In this document: positions 1 to 11,962 of the stretch, piece after piece | Layout of the letters: every line of letters starts with the position of its first letter | Position numbering within the stretch: the stretch's first letter is position 1 | Source: Thermothielavioides terrestris NRRL 8126 | Lineage: Eukaryota > Ascomycota > Sordariomycetes > Sordariales > Chaetomiaceae | Direction of reading: 5' to 3' | Assembly (NCBI RefSeq): GCF_000226115.1 | Contig: NC_016462.1 | Span: forward strand, 496,001-560,000 | DNA: 64,000 nucleotides | Translations under genes and position numbers: made by a program | The notes under the pieces: generated by a model | What the model saw: only the letters and a program-made list of their open reading frames with translations | Told to the model about the DNA's origin: nothing | Database searches by the model: none

Positions 1-525
1 TCAAAGGTATAGGCATTAGGATTTTTCTAGAGGGTCTAAATTATTGAACTAGCAAACCCCTCGAATTCCTCCGTTAAACTAAACAACATCTAAGCAATAT
101 TCACTTCCTCAAGGAGTTCAACGTCCTATAATTTTAGATCGTTGATACTCTCCTTTAACTTATTAAGGTATTTTTCTACTAAATTGAAGTTTTCCAACTA
201 GCAGTTAAAATACTCCTTTAGTAGGAGGTATTTAAAGGTAAAGCCTTCAGAGTAATATAGCTCCTTATACCGTTCCTAAGCTTAGAAAGCGGTTTCAATG
301 CCCTTTATTTAGTAGAGAGGGCTATCTTCCACCTAGAGCTTTATCTTAGCCAATGCTTTCTTTTAACACTTTTTAGCATCGTTATTAGCACTCTTAAAGG
401 CATCTTCAAGGCCGAGTTTTATTAGGCAGGCCTCCATTTGGAGGGCCTATATAACGTAGTTCTCTACTCCCTTAAGTTTTTCAAAGGTATAGATCTTCTA
501 TAAGGAAGCTATTGCTTTATTTAGA
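1..525 (-). pseudogene. Ty1/copia retrotransposon gag remnant (truncated by window edge)
   Basis: Read on the minus strand in one frame, this stretch gives a UBN2-type copia gag if the in-frame TAG/TAA codons are taken as mutated Trp/Gln. Recognisable pieces in order are EKLKGVENYV, an AKIKLWVEDSPLY-like block, ERYKELYYSEGF, LLLKEYFNCWLEN, EKYLNKLKESINDLK, LLEEVNIAWMLF and LTEEFEGFASSI. The remaining gag and all of pol would lie left of position 1. Stops fall where Trp or Gln is expected, as RIP (C:G to T:A) would produce. The element cannot be functional. I see this similarity from knowledge of copia gag proteins; a profile search would settle it. Confidence 0.7.
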
Positions 526-639
526 ATCTCCTAGTTAAAGGAAAGACTAAAGGAGGTTATCGTTTCTAATAGAATTTCCTAGGAAAAACTAAAGGAGATA
601 GGATCCTACTATAAATAAAATCCTTATTCTCGGATATAG

Positions 640-1120
640 CTCTAGGCTTATAACCTATTAGAGAGATAGATTGTTATTGTGCTAGAGGAGAGGGCTAGCA
701 CAGGAGGGCAGGTTCAGAGGTATATACTAGAAGTGCAAGGTAGGTCGATCGGGAGGTATTGGAAAGATTAGAGGTTTAGCAGGGTGCCCTATGGGTATAG
801 GGTAAATGGTTCGGCAAGAGGGTTCGGAGGATAGTTTAGAAGGTTGGGAGTAGGATAGCTGATCGCAAGTATATAAGGTCTTTAGACCCCAGTGCTATTG
901 TACTTCGTTATAGAGATAGCGTAGCGCAGATAGTGGTTGCGGCATATACAAAAATAGATTAAAGAAGCAGAGGCTACAAGTTCAACTCGCAAAAGGATCT
1001 ATTTAGTTCAAGGTTCTATCTTCTAGAGCTGGGAGGCACTGTGGTATTTATAATTCTAGAGCTATAGTACGTACCTTGGCTAATTTGGCTAAGGTTTAGC
1101 TAATTAGAATGTTCTAACAG
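640..1120 (-). repeat. AT-rich stretch, possible copia 5' LTR and primer-binding region
   Basis: This lies just upstream (minus strand) of the copia gag remnant. The minus strand at about 1119 begins with a TGTTAGAAC-like string, a plausible LTR start. Near 650 it reads AATAGGTTATAAGCCTAG, which resembles a decayed primer-binding site derived from initiator tRNA-Met. No second LTR copy is in the window, so LTR identity cannot be proved here. Confidence 0.25.
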
Positions 1121-1240
1121 AGCTACACTAGCCGTATTTAGCTAGGTTATCAAAGTATAATGTATAGAACCAATTAGAGCCGCACTGAACGTTCTAACGG
1201 AGCTGCACTAGCCGTATTCAGCTAAGTTATCAAAGTATAA
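1111..1240. repeat. Pair of 50-bp direct repeats, 80-bp period
   Basis: Positions 1111-1160 and 1191-1240 are the same 50-bp sequence, starting GTTCTAAC and ending CAAAGTATAA. They differ at four positions, all transitions (A/G or C/T). That is the pattern expected from RIP acting unequally on two copies. Confidence 0.75.
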
Positions 1241-4200
1241 CGTTCAATATCCGTATACTCGGATTTGAACGGCTCCGATCTAACGGTTTGGATCAGATGC
1301 ATCAGTTCTGACAGCTCGGATCCAATGACTTAGATCCACTTATCCGAATTCTATCTTAGCTGTTATCAACCGTCAAGGTCAACAGCCGTTGGCAGTTGTT
1401 ATCGAAAGCTAACAGCTATTACTAACTGTCAGTAACTGCTAAGGTATAAGTTATAGTACTGTAGTAGTTATAACGTTATAGAACCTTTAGAGGGAGCTTT
1501 GTTATAGGGAATGCTTAGTATTAGTTATTTATATTGTTATATATTAATAGAATTCTTGTAAAAGCCTCGATCTTTTGTCGCTAGCGCCCTCGGTATATAT
1601 ATTCTGATCGTTTGTAGCTCCTATAGGAGGGAGCCTAAGTCTTCGATTACGTCGGTTGGGGTGTTCACGTACGTTAGCCGTAGTATCGCGACTTGCGGCA
1701 CCCGCTATTAGACCACTGCTATCGCCACTATAACCTACGTGGCTGCTACGCCCCTTCTACGACATTGTAGATAGGGGTAATTGGGTATACTAAGTACGCT
1801 TGCGTTGTCGGATTCGATTTTAGCTCAATGGTTTCTTCGCAATCGGCGTTTAAGTACGAAGAAGCTTCTAGCCTAAATATAGTCTTTAATCAATTAATAG
1901 AGCGTTTTATAATAGATCGCTAAATGGCTATTAACAAGTTCAACTAAGGATAGTTAACTATTAGGTATATTGTAAAGAACCCTAATACCCTAATAAACTT
2001 CTTCTAAAAGAAGTTGCATTTTATATATATAGCAAACTAGATCAATTATAACAATTTAAACTAGTATAACACTATAGGCACTATTTATAACTATCTAAAC
2101 TCGACTATTATATCTTTTCTTCTATAGCCAAAGACAAAGTATACTCTAGTATACTATATATATAAGATTATAGAAGTATAGCCTATACTTATTACTATAG
2201 CTCGTAATAAGTTCCTAGAGTTAAAGAAGTCTTCGCTTATAAACAAGTCTACTACTTCTAGTAATACTAAGTCTAATAAAAAGCTCTCTAGATATATTAA
2301 TCGCTATAGCAACGACTGCTAGAACTATAACAATAACCGCTATAACCGAGATTGTAATCAAAGCGGTAAGCACTGCCTAGATAACCGCGATTCTAAGTGT
2401 AACGATCGAGCTTAAGACTAAATGCACCTTATCGACGATACTGATTTAAAGACGTTATCTAATTTAGAAGCTAATAATAAAGCCGAGGCTAATTGTAAGT
2501 TATCTATTTTTAACGACACCGATAAGTCAGATACTGCCTATATAGCTTATAATTTAAAGCTAACTTATTATAAGTGCTATTAGATATTCAATATAGTTCT
2601 CGCTACCAATGTATATATCTACGCCTATAGCAAGACAATCGTTCCTAAAAGCGTTTGCCACTATCGAGCCAATTAGGCTAACCTAGGCTATCGAACCTAT
2701 AAATACTATAATACCCTATTTAATTTATAGAACTAGCTCTTTAAACATTTAAAAACCTATTTAGCAACCGCTTCTAGCTCTATCAAATACTTAAAGTAGG
2801 CAACCACTGTCGCTAAAGATACTTCGGAGGACGATATCCTACTCGCTAAAGGCTCTAGCCCTACTATAGATTTCGCTACTAACCTAGAAATGTAGGAGGC
2901 CCCTAAAATGGCTAACCTAGGTATCGATAGCCTATATAGCGCCTATATATACTTATACGTTAAGGCCTACGCTTAGCTCGACTATAAGGACTTAGAGGTT
3001 TACCTCGACCTAGATGCTAGCTATTCGATTATCGACAAGACCTTCCTAAGCACTCTCGAACATTCGATTAAGTACCGCAATAGCTATATTCATAGCATTA
3101 GAAAGACCTCGCCTACCTAGTAGACGACCTTCGTTATTTACCTACTAGGTATCACTACTACTAGCCTAGTACTCCTTAAATTCACTTAGTCTACCTAGGT
3201 AGTAGATAAACTGCCTACTAACCTCCTATTAGAAGCCGACTTCCTAGATCTATATTAGGCCTTTATCGATTATAGTATAAAGATCGTTAGCCTACATAGT
3301 ATCCTAGGAGGATTCGATATACTATTCGCTATATATACCTAGACATTTCCCTATATATATAAGGTTAAAACTATATACACCGTTACCTTATAGCCTAAGC
3401 AAGAAGCGTTTATCGCTATAGAATATAAGCCTCTCCTAATAGACTAGTCTATAATGTTCAACACTCACTATTCTACTACATTAAACGCTATTGTCAACGC
3501 TAAGACTCCTAAAGTGGTAGCTTTTAAAAACCCAACTAAAGGAGTTTTTACTATTCTAAAGCGCTACTCTATTAGCTAGATCGAGGATACTAACAATAGC
3601 GATTATATCGCCTATTCCTAGGAGATAGCCTTTACAACATTAACTATAGCGACCGCCTTAATAGCGATATCTACTACTACGAACCCTAGTTTAGTTTAAA
3701 CTGCTATTTAGTACGCTAGCCCTAGCGTATCAACTACATTCGATATATATAGCCTAGTTTATACTATTTTAGGAGACTCTATACAACTCACAAATAATAT
3801 TTTGTCCTAGACCCCATTATCTTCGTAAGATTTGCTAGAGCTATCGACGCTTTATAGCGATACAATGTATTAGCTAACTACTTTATCCGAATCTAAACCT
3901 ATATTACACTAATTAGTATACCTACTAGGCTAGCCTACCTAGCCTACATTGTGCTAACCGATCTAAGATCCTAGCCTTAAAGGCTATACCAATAGGTATA
4001 ATCTAAGCCCTAAGCCTATATACCTAGATTCTACCAATAGGCGCAATACGCCTCCTACACTAAAAACTGACAATTATACTAATAAGTATAATTCTAGACC
4101 TAAATTGCCGCCTAATAACTACAAGCTGGTAATACCAAAGAAATACTCGACTCTAGGCCTTAAGATACCCACCAACTTACTAGAGATACTCACTTTAAAA

Positions 4201-4499
4201 GGCGTATATATATATATACCTAAGATCGTAAGCTAGTATAGCAATTTGTTAATATCGTTAAGTATTATCCCCGCCTATAAAAGGATAAGGGCTAGGTTGT
4301 CTAGGACAAAGAGGATATAATATAAGTACCTCTCGTAGAAGGCTAGCAACATTAGAAGATCTATACCTACTAATACCCTCTAAGCGCTTGTAATTACGAA
4401 GTTTTTAATGCTACTTTCGACGAACTACATTGGTAAAAGCGCTTCAAATAGGCTACAAAGGCTACTCCTTTCGTATACCTAGTATTTATCGTTTAACGT

Positions 4500-4960
4500 G
4501 CCTCTTATAGCAAGATCAAAGGCCGTATAGTCATCGATTTATATACTCTTAACAAGGTTATAGTACCTAACAACTACCTTCTACCTTTACAATTGGACAT
4601 TATCGTATACCTATAAGGCAAAAAGTTCATTACTACCATTGATACTATATCCTTCTTCTACTAATTTGATATATATCCTCTATACTATAATCGCTTTACC
4701 CTAATTAGCCCTTGCGGATTAGAATAGCCAAAAGTATACCTAATAGGCTACTATAACACTCCTATATATATCCAACGCTTTATAGATTAGTTACTTTGCC
4801 CTTATACCTCTTTCGCCTATATATTTATCGATGACATTATCATCTTTAGCAACACTATAGATCAGTATACTAAGCACCTAGAAACCATCTTCAGCCTCTT
4901 TAAAAAGAAGAACATCTCTATCGCTCCTACTAAATCTTATATTATATATCTTAGTATAGA
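4500..4960 (+). pseudogene. Reverse transcriptase domain of the chromovirus relic
   Basis: Translation in one frame gives a gypsy RT core. KGRIVIDL..LNK matches the conserved block ahead of the first catalytic Asp. SFAYIFIDDIIIFS contains the F-x-D-D catalytic motif at 4824-4835. It is followed by the typical HLETIFSLFKKKNISI segment. This is the best preserved part of the element and the best starting point for family assignment. Confidence 0.85.
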
Positions 4961-5469
4961 GCTACTTGGTTTCTACGTCGATAGATTTGGATTAACCAAC
5001 ACTGAGTACTGTATAGCCGCCTTCTAGAACCTCGCCTTTCTAAATAATCTAAAAGCTCTAAAGTAGTATATCGGTATATTAGGATTTCTACGCTATCTAA
5101 TCCTATATTATATATAGCTTATTAAGCCTCTCTAGAACTATAAGACCTTACTACTTATAAAAGGCTAAGCAACTAGCTAGGTATAAAATAGAAACCCTAG
5201 TAAGCGCGCCGCCTATTGCGCTAAGACTTCCTTTGAACCTACGCTTACTAAGAAAGCCTCCTTCAAAGCTATTTAAGATACTATCTATAAGCTAGACCCA
5301 ACTATTTTAGTCTACTTCGACCTTAACAAGACCCTCTTTTTATAAATCGATAGATACTTAGAGCATAGCTTCGGCGTTATAGTATTCTACCTCGCTAATA
5401 GTTATAAGTAGAAGCCTAGGACTATCATCCTATCGACTTAGGTTCGCCCTATTATATTTCTAAGCCAGT

Positions 5470-5633
5470 ATCTTACCAAGGAAGGCCCGCCTTGCGTAGC
5501 GGGAACGCAGTGTGGGCGCTGCGCGTGAGTGGTGTATATAGAGGTGGAGGGACCGCTTGCCCTTAGTGGCGAGGCACTGAGTGCCTCTTCGGTGTAAGAT
5601 TAATAATAATAATAATAATAATAATCTTACCAA
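5470..5633. mobile_element. Short GC-rich retroposon-like insertion with TSD and (TAA)n tail
   Basis: A roughly 144-bp segment (5480-5623) is flanked by the 10-bp direct repeat ATCTTACCAA at 5470-5479 and 5624-5633. Its right end is a (TAA)n tract (about 5601-5623). Removing the insert plus one repeat restores a continuous RNase H reading (SQYLTKEE). The body is GC-rich and lacks the stop-generating transitions of its surroundings. A target-site duplication plus a simple-repeat tail is typical of LINE-mobilised short elements. I could not find convincing Pol III boxes in it, so the family is unknown. Confidence 0.75.
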
Positions 5634-7389
5634 AGAGGAACTCTAGTATAGACCTTCTAAATAGGAGGTCGCCTACCTTATTTAAGCAATTAAGAAACTA
5701 TATACTATAATCCATTTATTGTATAAGCCTATCGTTATCCTTATAGATTATACCTCTATAAAAAGTATCGTTAACTAGACTATTTTAGATATATCGTCTA
5801 TCGAGCAAGCTAATTGTAAGCTTATTAACGCCTCTATTTATCTTTTATAGTACAACTTGGAGATCTATCACCTTCTAAGCCGCCTAAACCTAGTGCCTAA
5901 CGCGCTTAGCTGTTTAAAAGCTCTATAGGATAATCTAAACTATAAGAATAGCTCTAGTAACAATGATATAGTCCTCGATAATATCTAGTTCGCCTTCGTA
6001 GAAGCGAAGCTAAATAACGACCTTTAAGCTCGCTTTATAGCTATATACTCTTATAACGCTAAGTACATCGCTATTATCAAAGATCTTACTATCGAATCGG
6101 CCACTAAGGGCAATAGTAAGGTTTTCTCTTGGCCTAGCCTCCTATTTATCCTTGTAGATAGCCTTCTCTACAATATTTGACTTAACGGATTATACTTACT
6201 CTATATACCTTACAATATAATTCAAACTATCTTAGAAGCTATCTACAATAAGAAGTACCACTTTGGCACTAAACGGATATTATACAACTTATAAAGTATA
6301 TCAATAGCCTATAAAACCTATAATATCAAGAAGTACGTTAAACTATACCTAAAGTACCAAGTCAATACAATAGATCGTCGCTCTAAACTAGGCAACTATC
6401 AACTAATTCAACTATCTAATACTTTACTAATATATATTATCATTATCGATTTTATTCTAAGCCTCCTGAAGGTCCTAGCTACTAGTTCACCCTAGTAGCT
6501 CCTAAACTACAACTACTTCGACAGCTTGCTCATAGTATTTTACAAGTCATTGAAGTATACCCTCCTTATTCTAAATAATTCTAGCTATTTAGCTTAGGAA
6601 TAGGGGTATATTTTAATTCGCTAACTACTTCTTAGCGACTAGGATATATCTACTACAATTATCTCTAACTACGATTATAAGTTTACTTCCAACCTTTAGT
6701 AAGGCGTTTAGAAAGCCCTAGGCACTAAGTTGCTAATAACAACATCCTACTACCTATAAGCAGATAGCCTTTCGGAGTATAAAAACTAAACTATAGAAAT
6801 CGTAATCTACTTCTATATATTCGAATACCTTAAAGGCAATTAGCTAAATATTATTATACCTCTATAATAGTATCTTAACAACATTTATACTAAAGCTATT
6901 AAATCTTTGCTTTATAAGTAGCTCTTTAGCTTTAAGCTTCCTAAACCTTTAGAAGCTCTTATTAACTAAGCTACTACTAAGCTAGCTACTATTCTAGCTC
7001 TATAAGATACTCTATATTAGGATACTCAATTAAGTATAGACTTCGCTATAGTATATATAAAGCGCTATTACAATAGTAAATATTACAATATTAAGTTTAA
7101 TATAGGTAATAAGGTTTATTTATATCTATACTATAGTTACTATCTCCTAAGCAACTTGTCCTAAAAGTATTTATAACAATGTACTAAGCTTTTTTTAATC
7201 AAACGTTATATTAGGCGCCTAGTATATAAACTAGATCTCCTAGCTAATATAGGTATCTACCTAATTGTTTCTATCGCTTACTTTCGCTTAGCCCTATAGG
7301 AAGAAGATCTATTTAGCTACAATACATTGCCTCCTAGCCTAATCGTCGACTCTTAATTGGACTACTCCTCTAATAATAATAAATTAGGT

Positions 7390-7560
7390 GATAAATACGA
7401 GATTGATATAATCCTTAACTACAAAGTTATATACAAAGGCCTTAAATACCTAATTAAATAGACCGGCTATAGCTAAGAAGAGAGCGTTTAGAAAACTATA
7501 TACGAGCTACGCTATATATAGCGCCTAATCAACGAATACTAGGCTTATAAAGGCGATTAT
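7390..7560 (+). pseudogene. Chromodomain of the Ty3/gypsy relic
   Basis: The frame reads YEIDIILNYKVIYKGLKYLIK, a stop, then TGYS and an E-rich segment. This parallels the chromodomain pattern E.I(L)..R...G...YLVKWTGY..E..TWEP. The stop sits where the conserved Trp of KWTGY belongs. The domain would have targeted integration to heterochromatin. Confidence 0.65.
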
Positions 7561-7757
7561 CTGGATTGCCTAGTCTCTTAAGAGGAGCCTTCTATACCTA
7601 ATTAAGCACCTCAACTGGCCTATAAACGCAGCTAGCCTCGTAAAAACCCTATTCCCACTAATGACGACGAGATATAGAAGAAGCTAGTTGATCACTATCC
7701 GGACTAATCTAGCACTACGCTTCTAGCCCTACGTCGTAGCACTCAATTAAAAGGCAT

Positions 7758-8430
7758 TTGACAATACAGAGGATCTAGATAGGTAAGGCAATAAGGGCAT
7801 TGCCGTTTTTTCCTATAGGCCTAGACTTAATATAGGATAAGAGGAACAGGGGGGTTATATAACCTATATGTCTATATATGTAGATTAGATAAGGGTGCCC
7901 CACACCCTGCGTTGTAGACTTTGCAACGCTAGGCCCAATTAGGTAGGCGGGGTACGTATACGTGTTCTGCCCTGCAGGTATATATTTCTTAGCGCACCGC
8001 CGCCTAGATCTTCGATCTACCACCATTATCAATCTACATCTTATTATTCTACGCATCTATGGCACTTCTCCGCATCATTGAATTTCACACTTATCTAGAG
8101 GGCATAGGCTAGAGGGCGTAGGTTAGAGAGTATAAACGAAAAAAATAAAAGCAATCTTTAAGGTAGAAAATCATTTTGAGAGAAAAGAATCTTTGAACTA
8201 GAAAAAAGGTTTAACTTTAAAATCTTTCTATAAATCTAAGATATATATAATAGAAAACTAGTATAGTGATTATTTTACTATTAAATATATAATTTATCTA
8301 AGTAGTTCTTATATTATATAATGATTTTAGCTCTACGATAGTAGTAGTAATCCTTTTTATAGTATAAAGTATATTGTAAACTAAAAAACTATCTTAGCTC
8401 TAGGAAACTATAGCAGAGATCATTTTGCCA
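7758..8430. other. Downstream flank of the retroelement block; AT-rich to 8,430
   Basis: After the last recognisable pol codons the sequence stays AT-rich, with one GC-richer patch at about 7890-8000. I see no supportable gene. A short plus-strand C-run near 8430-8440 marks a sharp switch to GC-balanced sequence that continues for the rest of the window. Confidence 0.6.
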
Positions 8431-8439
8431 CCCCCCCCT

Positions 8440-9024
8440 AGCGCGCTAAGGTAACTGTAGGTGCCGCAAGGTACGTACAAGCCATAGGTAGGTAAGCGGG
8501 AGCGATAGGCAGGGTAGGCAATGTTTTATTGCATATAGCGAAGAGCGATTTTGAAAGTGAGCCAGGTTTGTTTGTTTAGTTGGAGTTAGTTGCAAACGAG
8601 TGTCACGTTTATGGACAGTGATGCGTTTGGAGCGCCGTAGTAAGCTATCCGTTGGTGCCTGGATGCCCCAGCGGGCCATGACGCCACTGGCCCGGGCTTC
8701 GCTGTTTGTTTAATGGGCGGGGCTGCGGCGACGCGCCGAAAATCTGGCGGGACGCGTCGGACGCGGTCCACCAAAGCCCACGGCTTCCTTAAAAGAGGAG
8801 CAGCACTGAGCCTGCTTCTTCCTCCCTTCCACATCCTTCACACCACACCACACAAACAAACCACTCAACTGCGGGCCTCGGAGTAGTTCTCCTTCTCTTG
8901 AACTCCGTCTGGCTTGCAAGCAACACTAAGTCGCGTCTGGTCCCGTCCATTTTGCTCTCTTCTGCCTCATCGTCCCTTCCGCCGTCTTTGTTTTCGGAGT
9001 CGCGGTCCTGACGTAACCGACGCC
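8440..9024 (+). other. RNR1 upstream region and probable 5' UTR
   Basis: GC-balanced sequence follows the retroelement boundary. It contains the ACGCGT box and a CA-rich tract near 8838-8865 (ACACCACACC type), common in fungal 5' leaders. No open frame with coding character is visible. Confidence 0.5.
8752..8757. promoter_or_regulatory. MCB-type ACGCGT box upstream of RNR1
   Basis: A perfect palindromic ACGCGT lies 268 nt upstream of the RNR1 ATG, with a second ACGCG-containing string (GACGCGCC) about 20 nt before it. ACGCGT is the binding site of the fungal MBF (Swi6-Mbp1 type) G1/S factor, and RNR genes are classic targets. The match is seen in sequence; its function is inferred. Confidence 0.5.
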
Positions 9025-11962
9025 ATGTACGTCAGGAAGCGCGGTACGTATGCCCTCGCTCGCGACAGGCTGGACCGTCGACGCTGATTGCATTCAGATG
9101 GGCGCCAGGAGCGCGTCCAGTTCGACAAGATCACCGCCCGCGTCTCGCGGCTGTGCTATGGCCTCGACATGGACCATGTCGACCCGGTCGCCATCACCCA
9201 GAAGGTGATCTCCGGTGTCTACGGAGGTGTGACAACAGCTCAGCTGGACGACTTGGTGAGTTGATCCTAATCGCTTGTGTCCCTTTTTTCGTCCGTGTGT
9301 GTTCACCATACTAACGCGTCCTGTCCCAGGCTGCCGAGACTGCCGCCTACATGACCGTGACGCACCCTGACTACGCCATCCTCGCCGCCCGTATCGCCGT
9401 CTCCAACCTCCACAAGCAGACGAAGAAGCAATGGTCGGCCGTCGTAAGTGATCTGTACCACTACGTCAACCCAAAGAACGGCCGGCCGTCGCCCATGATT
9501 TCCAAGGAGACGTACGAATGTGTCATGCGGCACAAGGACGAGCTTGACTCGGCCATTGTCTATGACCGGGACTTCAACTACCAGTACTTCGGCTTCAAGA
9601 CCCTCGAGCGGTCTTACCTGCTGAGGCTCGACGGCAAGATCGTCGAGCGTCCCCAGCACATGATCATGCGTGTTGCTGTCGGCATCTGGGGTGACAACAT
9701 CGAGCGCGTCCTCGAGACATACAATCTCATGTCCAACAAGTTCTTCACACATGCTTCCCCTACTCTCTTCAACGCGGGCACCCCCCAGGCCCAGCTGTCG
9801 TCCTGCTTCCTGGTCGACATGAAGGATGACAGCATTGAGGGCATCTACGACACTCTCAAGACTTGCGCCATGATCTCCAAGATGGCTGGTGGCATCGGCC
9901 TGAACATCCACCGCATTCGCGCCACTGGCTCCTACATTGCTGGCACGAACGGCACCTCGAACGGCATCATCCCCATGCTCCGCGTGTTCAACAACACGGC
10001 GCGCTACGTCGATCAGGGTGGCAACAAGCGGCCTGGTGCCTTCGCCATCTACCTCGAGCCGTGGCATGCCGATATCTTCGAGTTCCTCGACCTCCGCAAG
10101 AACCACGGGAAGGAAGAAGTTCGCGCCCGTGATCTCTTCCTGGCGCTGTGGATTCCCGATCTCTTCATGAAGCGCGTCGAGAAGAACGGCGAGTGGACCC
10201 TGATGTGCCCCAACGAGTGCCCGGGCCTCGCCGACTGCTACGGCGAAGAGTTCGAGGCTCTGTACGAGAAGTACGAGAGGGAGGGCCGCGGCCGCAAGAC
10301 GGTCAGGGCGCAGAAGCTCTGGTATGCCATTCTCGAGGCCCAGACTGAGACCGGCAACCCCTTCATGCTCTACAAGGATCACTGCAACCGGAAGAGCAAC
10401 CAGAAGAACCTCGGAACCATTCGCGGCTCCAACCTGTGCACCGAGATCATTGAATACTCGGCTCCCGATGAGGTCGCTGTCTGCAACCTGGCCTCTCTGG
10501 CGCTTCCCGCCTTCGTGGACTACAACGAAGGCGTCTACGACTTCAAGAAGCTGCACGAGGTCACCCAAGTCGTCGTCCGCAACCTGAACAGGATAATCGA
10601 CATCAACCATTACCCGGTGAAGGAGGCTTATAACAGCAACATGCGCCACCGCCCCATTGGCGTTGGTGTCCAGGGCCTCGCGGATACCTTCCTGGCGCTG
10701 CGCATGCCTTTCGAGTCGCCCGAGGCTCGCGAGCTCAACAAGCAGATCTTCGAGACCATCTACCATGCGGCGCTGACTGCCTCGTGCAAACTCGCCCAGG
10801 AGGAGGGGCCGTACTCGACCTACGAAGGCTCTCCTGTGTCCCAGGGTATCCTCCAGTACGACATGTGGAATGTCAAGCCGAGTGATCTCTGGGACTGGGA
10901 TGCGCTCAAGGCCCAGATCAAGGAGCACGGTGTCCGGAACAGCTTGCTCCTGGCTCCCATGCCGACTGCGTCCACCTCCCAGATCCTGGGGAACAACGAG
11001 TGCTTCGAGCCCTACACGTCCAACATCTACCAGCGCCGCGTGCTTGCTGGCGAGTTCCAGGTCGTCAACCCTTGGCTCCTGAAGGACCTGGTCGACATGG
11101 GGCTCTGGTCCGACAACATGAAGAACCGCATCATCGCCGCGGGCGGCTCGATTCAGAACATCCCGAACATCCCGGCCGACATCAAGGCGCTCTACAAGAC
11201 CGTCTGGGAAATCTCGCAGCGCACCATCGTGCAGATGGCCGCGGACCGTGGTGCCTTTATTGATCAGTCCCAGTCGCTCAACATCCATATGCGCGAGCCG
11301 ACCATGGGCAAGATCACGAGCATGCACTTCACTGGCTGGAAGCTGGGTTTGAAGACAGGCATGTACTACCTCCGCACCCAGGCTGCCGCGCAGCCCATCC
11401 AGTTCACGGTCGACCAGGAGGCGCTCCGCGTTCAGGACACCAGCGTGGTCAAGACCTCGTCGGGCCTAAAGAAGCGCGCTCCTCCTGTTGGCAGCTACAT
11501 GTCGTCGCCGACTGCGATCCCCCGCCCCATGGCGATCGTCAACAAGGAGAGCACGAATGGCACCGGCAGCAACGGCATCCCGACCCCCACCACGCCGCCC
11601 CCCATCAAGGCGCCTGGCGTTGGCGACATGAAGACCCGTGTTGTGAACTCGCCGACCAAACCGCCAGCCTTCAAGGCGGATGTCGACGAGGGCGACAGTC
11701 CCAAGACCCTGCCCACCGAGCCTGTCGATAAGCCCAAGTTGGACGACATCGGCTCGCCCGCGCTTGAATCCAAGAAGGATGCCGAGGACAAGGAAGACGA
11801 GAGCAAAGAGCGGGAAATGGACATCTACTCCGAGGCTGTCCTTGCTTGTAAGCCCCTCTCCCCCAATTAAGCAGGTATCCCCGTACTTGGGTCTCCGATG
11901 CTAACGAACTCCCTGCAGGCAGCATCGAGAACCCCGAGGCCTGCATAATGTGCAGCGGTTGA
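9025..11962 (+). CDS. RNR1: Ribonucleoside-diphosphate reductase large subunit
   Basis: Exons are 9025-9043, 9098-9255, 9330-11847 and 11919-11962, all with GT-AG introns and consistent phases; the product is 912 aa. It reduces ribonucleoside diphosphates to deoxy forms, the committed step of dNTP synthesis, in the cytosol as a complex with the small subunit. The N-terminus ([18 protein letters not shown]) is the ATP-cone activity domain. Catalytic cysteines are C218 (LSSCF), C429 (NLCTE) and C444 (VCNLASLA). The C-terminal shuttle pair is CIMC, four residues from the end after a SIENPEA segment, and it depends on the last small exon. Between about residue 740 and the tail lies a Pro/Lys/Glu-rich low-complexity linker. 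A G1/S-type ACGCGT box lies upstream. The length is slightly above the yeast Rnr1 size. Identification is very secure. Confidence 0.97.

Larger units (their letters stand above)
1860..7757 (+). pseudogene. RIP-eroded Ty3/gypsy chromovirus (gag-pol relic)
   Basis: This is a plus-strand LTR-retrotransposon coding relic with many in-frame TAG/TAA codons. The domains follow in gypsy order. A gag-like basic region lies at about 1860-2420. A protease with DLDASYSIIDKTFL lies near 2995-3055. Reverse transcriptase occupies about 4500-4960, with KGRIVIDL..LNKVIVPNNY and the catalytic FIDD at 4824-4835. RNase H runs from about 5286 to 5940. An integrase region spans about 6240-6730, including YHFGTKRIL..L, a DRRSKLGNYQ segment and a following IIIDFI strand. 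A chromodomain lies at about 7391-7560 (YEIDIILNYKVIYKGLKYLIK, then a stop where Trp is expected). The chromodomain places it among chromoviruses. Both LTRs could not be matched, so element ends are approximate. It is dead. Confidence 0.85.

Noticed and set aside
2340..2400. Gag zinc knuckle in the chromovirus relic
   Set aside because: Cys and His residues occur (CNQSGKHC and a later C), but their spacing does not fit CX2CX4HX4C even allowing for RIP, so only a gag-like region is claimed.
1490..8050. Matched LTR pair for the chromovirus
   Set aside because: I compared the sequence upstream of gag (about 1490-1850) with that downstream of pol (about 7770-8050) and saw no convincing identity.
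9303..11327. 674-codon open frame antisense to RNR1
   Set aside because: It mirrors RNR1 codon bias (GC-rich third positions) and its product is a Val/Leu/Asp/Gly-rich string with no domain. The sense frame is a certain gene.
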